A stretch of DNA of 64,000 bases from Lottia gigantea (lineage: Eukaryota > Mollusca > Gastropoda > Lottiidae). Positions 57,401-64,000 of this stretch are shown here, in pieces (the first letter of the stretch is position 1; each line of letters begins with the position of its first letter). The translations under genes and the position numbers were made by a program. The DNA lies in contig NW_008710950.1 of NCBI RefSeq assembly GCF_000327385.1, positions 227,942 through 291,941 on the forward strand, given 5' to 3'. The notes under the pieces are model-generated. The model worked only from the letters and a program-made list of their open reading frames with translations. It searched no databases and was not told the DNA's origin.

Positions 57401-60073
57401 GGTTAAAACCATTTCATATCTCTACCAAACCCTTGCCTATTACTCGTCACATGAACGACTCTCTATGTTTGCCTGCTCTGCAGTGGATCAACCAGAACAC
57501 CAAAGACAAATTCACAGAAAACAATTGATTAGTTTACGATGGATCCTAACAATATCACGATCTTTGAATCTACTCCAATCTACTTGATGACTTCCATTAG
57601 TTACAAGAGACAGCAATGTGACATCTTTCAACGTTTTTGTGATGTGCCAATACCGTCTAGGACTTCGGTACATTGGGAATCCAAATCGCACTTCCTTATG
57701 TTGCTCTATTAAGACGGAAGCCAACTGTATGTGAACGTTAACTCTTTTACTATTAATCCAATTTATTTATTTCAGTCTTTGAATGTATACTTAGTGACTG
57801 CAATCCAACAGTTTGTATGGAAATGATCCCAGCAGAGGGACCAACAGAACAATCTAAAACCAATTATTGCATGTATGTATAATAAATATACTGGTATGTG
57901 AATCGTGACATGACAATACTACAGGTACAGGAATTGATTTCTCACTAGAGTTCAACCACTACAATGTGGTCGCAACGTAGCTTGTCCATGACAACACGGG
58001 GGCTAGCCTTGGTAATGCGTTTGTACTTTTTGTGTATATTAATTGATAAATATTGTAGCAAATGTCTGTACCTTACCATTGTAGACTATTCGAATCAGCC
58101 TTTGAATGTATTAAAAGAATGGTAGAATCATGTGATAATGTGCAAGGAGAAGATTTGGAAGAATTTATGGTTACAACTGCTCAAGAAATTAAGGAAATAT
58201 GTTCTGGTAAGTATTCAGTCAAGTAAATATTGAAGAGATGTGCACCCTTGAGCCACTGCCATTAACCGCCGATTTCTTTTCAGCCTGAACCTGCCAGTAG
58301 TGTTTGTAATGGGCCGCTTATTTAAGTCAGCCGATATTCGCCACTTTGTAATCTTCACATCACTAAATAAGTTAATAGGTCTATTTATACACACATTTGC
58401 AAGGATGCATGAAAGCTCTTCTTGTTTTGCCAAACTTTAGTACCAGATGATGAGCTAGGGTCGTCATCTAAAAATGTGCCGTATTAGCTCTGCTGAAGGT
58501 CCAAGTCAACTTGATTATGAGAGTGAGATTAGCAAGTATTTTTGACAGAGGCACTAGCAGAAGACATTAAATTTTATATTCTCAACTTGCTGATTTTGCT
58601 TGGAATATCTTGCCATACGTGCAAGCTGCGTTGTAGTAGAGGACATGATTTCTATCACAGACCTTGTCTTGAATTCAAGACGATCGTCAATTGCTGAACA
58701 TGCGTGATAATTTAAAACTATAACATTTTGATTAACATTTGTGACTTCTATATGATGCCTGTCGTGTATAACGTATGTTCAATTAAATAAATTTAATTAA
58801 AGAAATCAGTTTCAGTCGCTTTATTCAACTGAATTTTTTTTTTTCTAGCAATTTCAGCTAGCTGAAAAAAACAAACTGATTAGCCAGTCAATTGAAACTG
58901 CAGTCAGCCAGTCACTTTTTACTTTTTAAATGGGATCGACGGTCTAATAAGATGCTAGTGTCAACCAAAATCTAAACTACGGTATAATTTTATCCAAACT
59001 CCACATATTTGATTCCATGGACAAGCAATATACTCAAATGATTTACGTGTTTAAAATTAAATAGAAATGTTTTCATCAATTACCCCCGGAAGCTGCACTG
59101 GCTCAGTGAGTTAGACGCTTGTTCGTTAACCTGAAGGTTTTTCAACTCGATTTATCCCTGGAAAAAGCGTCTAGTCGTTCTGATGGGACAATAAACCGAG
59201 GCCGCTAAATAAAGCGGGCGTGACACTAGACAGGGCATGCTTACTATTCAAGACATCTAATGCCTCTTTTCATTATGAAATATATATGATTGAAATACTT
59301 CCTCATTTGAAAAAATTATTAGATGCTACCAATATATTTCTCCAATAACGGTTTCTGAGTTATTGCCCTTGACTTCGTAAAAACGCGTCAAATTTGGCTT
59401 GTAAACACGATAGAGACTACAGTTCTTATCCGGAACTTGGCATCCATGTATATATTGACGGGATCTCAGTCAAATTCGAAATTGGTAACAATCGGATGAT
59501 CGCTTTCGGAGTTAGTGACTTAGTAAAAATTTGGTTTGTAGCACGATTGAGACCTCAGTTATCCAATCTTGTGAAACTTGGTATACATGTATATATTGAT
59601 GAGATCTCGGTCATGTTCGAAAGTGGTAATATACTGATGAACATGCAGTTTCAGAGCTATTGCCGTTGTTTGTAACTTAGTGGGACCGTGTTCATGTTTA
59701 AATTTGATAATAATTTTTTTGAACTGTTTTTGAGGCTATGCCTGGACTTTTAACTAAAGACTTTATCATTTCTGACAGCTGATAGTGTGTGTTATGTTTT
59801 TTTTTCATTGGAGAATTATTTTGTCAGGGTAATTATTCAACTTCAACTTGTGTAGGATCATTGCATCCTTTTGGGAAAGTCCATTTACTTCATTATACTT
59901 ACTTAGTATAAGTTACAAACATTTATATCAAATCTATTATATCAAATTTTGTTTCTCAACATGTTTCATTTTGATTCTTTACAGGTGGAGTTTCAACAAT
60001 GAACCAACAAGTGGTTTTAATAACCATCATCTCCATTTTAACAAGAACCATTGTTATTGATAACGTATCATAA
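45452..60073 (+). CDS. Putative secreted Cys-rich protein, multi-exon, undescribed
   Basis: Exons chain in frame: E1 45,452-45,488 (MKRILGIFICFT plus one base, donor GTAAGA), optional E2 (three identical copies at 52,019, 52,431 and 52,841), E3 57,776-57,872, E4 58,085-58,206 and E5 59,985-60,073 (stop TAA). E1-E3-E4-E5 is 345 nt (114 aa); one 60-nt E2 makes 134 aa. E1 is a short signal peptide. E3 has FECILSDCNPTVC and NYC, E4 has ESAFECIKRMVESCDNV and EIC, and E5 ends in a hydrophobic stretch (VVLITIISILTRTIVI) that could be a GPI signal or membrane segment. With one E2 the mature part has 8 Cys, an even number; without it 7. I recognise no family; the spacing recalls small helical Cys-rich secreted proteins common in molluscs. 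The E4 acceptor at 58,084 was chosen because it keeps phase. Introns total about 14 kb and hold two satellites. Confidence 0.62.
45731..48869. repeat. 50-bp minisatellite, about 62 copies
   Basis: A 50-bp unit (TTGAGAGATAGGTTTTAAGG, then GATAGTTATGATTGAAGGG and a GATCGTTATATA-type segment) repeats about 62 times. Some divergent half-units appear upstream from about 45,655. Unit variants (GGGCTAG, GTGATAG, GGTATAG, GGGATAG; GATCG, GGCCG, GGTCG) alternate non-randomly, for example as ~100-bp dimers around 45,820-45,960 and 46,400-46,620. Each unit has stops in every plus frame. It sits in the first intron of the putative secreted-protein gene. Confidence 0.97.
48876..50158. repeat. 32-bp minisatellite, about 40 copies
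   Basis: A 32-bp unit (CTTGTACCTCAGAATAAAGA, then ACCTGGGTAAGA) repeats about 40 times, starting a few bases after the 50-bp array ends. The second half shifts to a TTTGTACTTCAG variant with CTGGATAAG. Most units keep AATAAA on the plus strand, and the (C)TCAG and GGTAAG cores recall splice acceptor and donor sites. It is in the same intron as the 50-bp array. Confidence 0.97.
50160..51375. other. Intronic, no gene seen
   Basis: It contains two imperfect direct repeats of about 85 bp (50,177-50,265 and 50,958-51,045, sharing TATCTC(C/T)AGA and GTTGG(T/C)GC). Otherwise nothing was recognised. Confidence 0.45.
51380..51511 (-). mobile_element. tRNA-derived SINE (short form)
   Basis: Read on the minus strand it starts GCCGCGATGGCTCAGTGAGT, whose TGGCTCAGTGAGTTAGAGC is an A-box-like tRNA head. 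A B-box-like TTTGAACTCG follows, and it ends in AGTAGGACGTAAATTTCCAT plus a TTCATTTC tail like the other SINE copies. It lacks the central block present at 18,478-18,560. The missing tRNA cloverleaf argues against a functional tRNA. Confidence 0.8.
51913..52930 (+). repeat. Recent tandem duplication, 2.5 copies of a ~411-bp unit
   Basis: Units start at 51,913, 52,325 and 52,735 (spacings 412 and 410 bp) and the third is cut at about 52,930. The copies are nearly identical, with a few single-base or 2-bp differences, so the event is young. Each copy contains the same candidate exon with its acceptor and donor. The repeated antisense and sense frames at 52,118-52,801 are by-products. Confidence 0.95.
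52019..52896 (+). CDS. Triplicated candidate exon E2 (E2a, E2b, E2c)
   Basis: Identical exon candidates lie at 52,019-52,074, 52,431-52,486 and 52,841-52,896, each after a CTATAG acceptor. Only the frame set by exon 1 is open and encodes EKLCRYQSVEKSEIIENGP in the first position. The donor region CCAGTAAGTAAAT holds two overlapping GT sites 4 nt apart. The first (GTAAGT) gives a 56-nt exon that would put exon 3 out of frame. The second (GTAAAT) gives a 60-nt, phase 1-1 exon that keeps frame and can be used zero to three times. Coding status is inferred from splice sites and phase. Confidence 0.55.
52931..53915. other. Intronic, no exon supported
   Basis: A good acceptor at 53,103 (GAGCTTTCAG) precedes an open frame to a TGA at 53,331, but its phase does not fit the other exons of the surrounding gene. 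Nothing else was recognised. Confidence 0.4.
53920..54240 (+). mobile_element. Probable LINE 3'-end fragment
   Basis: The frame at 53,921-54,142 has LINE-tail features: RSCDTLRRNHNLSAIRSKP, then FSRAFWEPSLSQLNACIDF, recalling the usual R-x-F-x-x-LWNSLP end. A GGGTTGGTGGCCCATGAACT stretch (about 54,180-54,199) follows, as in a 3' UTR. It is degraded, and the clade is not determined. Confidence 0.5.
54241..55770. other. Intronic or intergenic, no gene seen
   Basis: AT-rich, with only domain-less frames (54,242-54,490 and 54,508-54,738). Confidence 0.45.
55780..56480. repeat. Degenerate short-period repeat with CTCTTACTAT motif
   Basis: CTCTTACTAT-like motifs recur about ten times (near 55,842, 55,975, 56,040, 56,080, 56,135, 56,175, 56,218, 56,257, 56,412 and 56,458), often followed by TATAAATCTACTGTAGAT. 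Local spacing is about 40-60 bp. The copies are heavily diverged, so this is an old minisatellite. Confidence 0.7.
56485..57770. other. No further exon seen before E3
   Basis: Upstream flank of exon 3 of the putative secreted-protein gene. The frame at 57,384-57,587 has no splice context or domain. Confidence 0.4.
58207..59090. other. Intron 4 (first part), no gene seen
   Basis: It begins with the canonical donor GTAAGTATTC after exon 4. No other element was recognised before the SINE. Confidence 0.45.
59091..59207 (+). mobile_element. tRNA-derived SINE (head plus central block)
   Basis: It starts at GCTGCACTGGCTCAGTGAGT, an A-box-like head followed by a B-box-like TTTTTCAACTCGATT. It then carries GCGTCTAGTCGTTCTGATGG and GACAATAAACCGAGGCC, the same blocks as at 18,484-18,520. 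The 3' part is missing. It links the tRNA-like head to the 3' modules seen elsewhere in the window. Confidence 0.82.
59345..59665 (-). mobile_element. Pearl-like element fragment, about two core units
   Basis: Reverse-complement copies of the ~158-bp core seen at 29,485-29,930 (AACTTGG(C/T)AT, TATATATTGA(C/T)G, GTTATTGCCCTTGACTTCGT). The termini and microsatellite are missing. The plus-strand frame at 59,394-59,675 is a repeat artefact. Confidence 0.75.
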
Positions 60074-62010
60074 AAAAGATTTCTCCACGATCGTGTCTGT
60101 ATAAATATCGTCACACTTAATTTAATATTTAATATTCATATTTTTATAATTGGTAACTATTAGATATTAATATTGTAAATAAGAAAATGTAAATACTGTT
60201 GTAATTTAAACAAAGAGTATACTCTGCTTGCTAACTACCCCTAATGATCTTGAAATTGTTAGCGAGAATTATGGTAACCTTCAGACCTAATCGACCAAAG
60301 GCTGTGATGTATAATGCCAGGTATCAATATTTTCTTTGATAAATTTTTTATGTCCCATTATAGACCTATCCGTCCGTCTCTCCTTCAACATTTCTTATAG
60401 CGGCTAACTCAAGACACCAACATAATTTGGTAGTCTATTCGATTGCAACTTGGTTTACTAATGCGGAAGAACAACTTCTCATACAAGGTCAATGCTGACA
60501 TTTTTTTGATTAATTTCTTTCGAGTTTTTGACTTTCACTTCGCCAATTGTGTCCATTAATCCTTCCATGTGTATTGATGAGCTCTGAAACAGGTTTAAAT
60601 GGATTTCAAGTTTCTATTGTGTTGTAATCGTTAGTGGTTTTTTCAATCAATTGCCACGGCATTTTCATTATTATTTTATCTGCTGCCGTGAGCGTACGTT
60701 AACTTGTCTAGCAAGCCTTATTCCGCCCAGTTTCCTGTTTCACATAACTTTTCATATATAAAAGTCTGTTAAATAACTATATTGTGAAGGATTATGACAA
60801 AAATGTCGGTCAAAGTAAAGCCTTTGGACCATTTTAATATATATAAGTATTCATATTAATCAAGAAATTGATGCTAGAGAAATCTAATCACACTTGCATG
60901 AAACTTCAATAATAGTTAATGATTAAAGTTGTTGATATTGATATTAGAAATGTAAATGTTAACTTTTCTCACATAAACTATACACAAGAAATGGATAGTA
61001 TTTTTTATTTAATGGAATTAAAGGAATATGAAACCTAACAACGTACAAAACGGGTACGTTTAATACCTGTTAACGTTTTCTCCTAAATTCATATGCACAA
61101 CTAGTCTCTGGTGGCTATATCTTACTTCTGTCAAATACTTAATACTTATATAGGTATATATATAGAAAACACATCTATAGAAATAGGAAAAGAAATTCAT
61201 AGTTTGAGATATTTTTGAAGGCATTGTGCGTTTTTCGCACATTTCTAGTGCTTCTTAAAACATATATTCAAGAAATGACTGCATAGGAAACATTCCATTT
61301 CACAGCTACAGATAGCTATTATGACAGTTCCCCCTATTTCAGATCACATCTCAAAACATTGTTTATCAAAAATAAGGCAGACTCTGGCGTCCGTTATTGA
61401 AGATTGTGAACCAACTTCCTGAACAAATCCGGAACCCTCAAACTAGCCATCAGGATGTTAGGTAGGTCATGGACTACTCTGAGATATATTTTCGTTGCGT
61501 TAATTCTTGTAATTATTTCAGTAGTCTACAAACTTAAGTAAGAGGAACTAGTGTCACCATGTTATCATTTATAACGATTGAAAACGCCGAATACAATGAA
61601 TCTCTAAATGAACCCTGGAATTTGGCTGTATAATCTATTTAATGAGGGGTTCTGTCTATTGATATTTATATTTCATATTTAACAGTTTCATTTTACTCTT
61701 CTAAACTATAATTGTATGAAGTGCGGCGTCAAGATTTCTCCAAATGAGATAAATAATGATAACTCTCTGAACTAAGCCATTCTCAGTTAAATGAAGAACA
61801 TTTTCGTAAATCATTGACAACGGTAACCCAGACGATTAAAACTTTGTAGAATGTGGTTAGGTTTAACTTTAATTTCGTGTTTATGATAAATTTATTTTAC
61901 TTGTTAAATCTGGACACCAAAACTTAAATAACTTTACATATAAGTCGTATTGCTGCTTCTGGTGGAACTTGATTTGGTGTACGAATGATAAGTAGGGATT
62001 ATATTGGCAA
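60074..62010. other. 3' flank of the Cys-rich gene, no gene seen
   Basis: AT-rich, with no recognised gene or repeat. No canonical AATAAA was found close behind the stop codon. Confidence 0.4.
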
Positions 62011-62017
62011 CTAAACT

Positions 62018-62050
62018 TGCGTCCACATTTCCATGCAGGAGTATCACAAG
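62018..62050 (+). mobile_element. Pearl-like 3' terminus fragment
   Basis: GCGTCCACATTTCCATGCAG, then GAGTATCAC, matches the terminal hairpin at 29,990-30,016 with a few changes. Only the terminus is visible. Confidence 0.45.
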
Positions 62051-62059
62051 AAGAATGCC

Positions 62060-62320
62060 ACGTCTAACGAATAGTAGACCTACGGATGGGAGCCCACTCA
62101 TGCTGACATCACATCTGTTTGTTCAGAGATAATGGGAGGCAAAATGTAAATCGCCGAAGATATGAAAGAATGGTGCTGTGTTGCGCTCAAGAGGTTGAAC
62201 GACGGAATGTCATGGTGTGGGGAGAGATCTATGGGCAGGAGAGGACTCCACTGGTTATCGTTTATGGCAGGAAATTAAAAATGTATTCTACTTTTATTGC
62301 AAAGTCGCGTTAAATGTATT
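62060..62320 (+). pseudogene. Tc1-like (Tc1/mariner) transposase fragment
   Basis: The frame 62,119-62,313 resembles the DDE region of Tc1 transposases: RDNGRQNVNRRRYERM, then RRNVMVWGEIYGQERTPLVIV, recalling the usual GGSVMVWGGI...RTPLV motif. Only one block is preserved; the N-terminal helix-turn-helix and the following catalytic part were not found. No inverted repeats were recognised. Confidence 0.65.
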
Positions 62321-62324
62321 ATCC

Positions 62325-63125
62325 GCCTTCCTTGATAAGGAATTTTCGGAGGCCCCACTGAACCCCCACCATGACTAGTGCCCTCTAAAATCCAAAAAAG
62401 TGAAGCCGAGGTGCATCCCCCCTCTCCCGTCAAAGAGATCCTTCGCCACTTGTCTTACCATCTCTATACCAACAGTCACATGGTTTCATTAACCGTATGA
62501 CAACGGCAGATCCCATACTGGCAGAATCATAACCAAATCCATTGGAGTCAACAATATTAACATGCTGCGATGTGTCCCTAAAGCAAAATAAACGCCAAAT
62601 TGTAAATAAATATGTCTTTAACTTACTTTGAGGAAAACAACAAATAAATATAGAGCCAAAATTAGGTCAAAGTAAATAACTGTTTTTAAAACATAAGCCT
62701 GTTTGTCCGCCCTTGGTCCGCCATATTTACTACTGTTGAAAAAATATGGCCGCCACCCACCCAATATAAAAGCCAGGTAAGTCACCCCGAATAGATAATC
62801 ACAACTCATGGTGAATCCAACTAACCTTGAAACTATCCAACCTTGTCTTTTAAAATAATAAAAATGAAGACACTGGTAAGAAAATATAGATTCCCACATT
62901 TTCTTCTACTTACAAAAACTCCGAACTTTATAATTATATCGTTATATTTCAACATACACACTAAATATTATGCAGATATCTACTTGCAATAAACTGTCCG
63001 TACCTTTTTCTCCAGTGTTATTATATCAATGATATCGAATAATGACAACTTGGAAAATAATATGAAATGCGTTCACGTTCGAATTCTCCTTAAGATTAGA
63101 TTATTAAACTTGGTATAGCCCACAT
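62325..63125. other. No gene seen (62.3-63.1 kb)
   Basis: The minus-strand frame at 62,618-62,899 has no recognisable domain. A CCGCCATATTT...AATATGGCCGCC inverted pair lies near 62,718-62,757, similar in type to the repeats at 32.7 kb. Confidence 0.4.
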
Positions 63126-63129
63126 TACA

Positions 63130-63480
63130 GCTTTAATGTGAGCATTTAATGCAAAATGTAATGAAATGAATGGAGATATACGTTCTAATTAGGTGATTAT
63201 AAGGTGTGTTGGTGTATTGTACAAGGTTTGAAAGATAAGCGGGAGTTTGATTATATAACATTTTGAACATCAATATAAGTTTACGCCTCCTCCGCCTCTC
63301 TTGTAAGGTTATAAATCCCGTTTCATTATATAATTCCTGATGGCTGGTACCTTTCACCTTGCATATAGTTCTAAGTGCATCTAACTGAACATTTTATAAT
63401 GTTTTGGTTAATTCTGTATTGCTCCCATCCCAGATATGTTACCATCATCTATTGAGTTCGTTCGAGTTGAGTTCGAGTAG
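63130..63480 (-). mobile_element. LINE C-terminal fragment
   Basis: The minus strand reads ILEYSSIVWDGSNTELTKTL, then KGTSHQELYNETGFITLQER and KLILMFKMLYNQTPAYLSNL, the usual C-terminal region of a non-LTR retrotransposon ORF2. It is broken and isolated. Confidence 0.75.
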
Positions 63481-63484
63481 TATA

Positions 63485-64000
63485 ACAGTCTTTTAAAGCA
63501 ATAGATTTGTCATCCGTTTGACCAATCGTACCTTAGTCCGAGAAACGGGAATCTTTTAACCTAAACTAATTAGAAATAGTGTTCATAGCATAAAATCAAA
63601 ATTTAAGCCTTCCAATCCACGTGTGTCAAGAATTATCTGCGTTTGAAAGTTAAAAAGACGATTCGAATATTGTTAACAAACAATAGTTTATATCGGACTG
63701 GGGAGTCCGAAAAGAAAATTTGCAATAAAAAACTAACTAACCTTAAACGACCGTTCCTTTGAACTCTTAAATTAAGTGACAATAAAAAAAATAGTAATAA
63801 TTTGTTTTATATTGTTAGCGCGGACGTTATAGTAAAAATATGTCGTGACGTCATAAACGTTTATGTTGAAAAAATTTGAAATTGTACTTGTTTTTGTGCG
63901 AAAAAGTCAAATTTTACAATGAAATATTTATCAAATAACTATTTACCAGAGATTTTCAGATAAAATGGAGTATTATTTATTATCCTAATATTTCTACAGG
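63485..64000. other. No gene seen (63.5-64.0 kb)
   Basis: AT-rich end of the window without recognised content. Confidence 0.45.

Noticed and set aside
62618-62899. 93-codon minus-strand frame with hydrophobic segments
   Set aside because: The hydrophobicity follows from AT-rich codons. No domain, splice context or homologous feature was seen.

Overview
This window is AT-rich animal DNA. It has GT-AG introns, metazoan gene families (an NXPE-type esterase and two K2P potassium channels) and a dense layer of transposon remains. The repeats point to a mollusc, probably a bivalve: tRNA-derived SINEs, tandem-core elements resembling the oyster 'pearl' family with GGAC-rich ends, a Merlin-like DNA transposon, a Penelope-like element, BEL/Pao and Ty3 fossils, and LINE tails. 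The phylum is inferred from repeats and not proven.

Layout. 1-3.45 kb has no supported gene, only a SINE tail. 3.5-7.4 kb is a broken BEL/Pao fossil on the minus strand, interrupted by a 776-bp MITE-like insertion; 7.6-8.53 kb is a broken Ty3-type fossil. 8.56-10.27 kb is a Merlin-like transposase interrupted by a 5'-truncated LINE. 10.8-11.3 kb is a ~160-bp tandem repeat. 12.4-14.9 kb is a complete four-exon NXPE-family gene on the plus strand, 637 aa. 15.9-17.2 kb and 21.2-27.0 kb are two head-to-tail paralogous two-pore potassium channels on the minus strand (351 and 448 aa). They share an intron that splits the first GYG filter codon; the second has a distant 13-nt first coding exon and a histidine-rich tail. 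29.4-30.0 kb is a pearl-like element. 34.5-36.8 kb is a Penelope-like element with two head-to-tail 3' ends. 37.8-38.2 kb is another copy of the MITE. 40.0-41.4 kb holds two LINE fragments of opposite polarity.

45.4-60.1 kb looks like a previously unannotated gene on the plus strand. A signal-peptide exon is followed by a short exon lying in a recent 2.5-fold tandem duplication, so three identical exon copies exist. Two cysteine-rich exons and a hydrophobic C-terminal exon follow, and all splice phases agree. Its first intron holds about 3.1 kb of a 50-bp minisatellite joined directly to about 1.3 kb of a 32-bp minisatellite. Most 32-bp units carry AATAAA next to donor-like and acceptor-like bases. 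The rest, to 64 kb, holds SINE, pearl-like, Tc1-like and LINE remnants.

The K2P pair would set background potassium conductance. The NXPE protein is probably a secretory-pathway glycoprotein with a PC-esterase fold. The 45-60 kb product would be a small secreted or membrane-tethered cysteine-rich protein. Nothing in the sequence ties these genes into one pathway.
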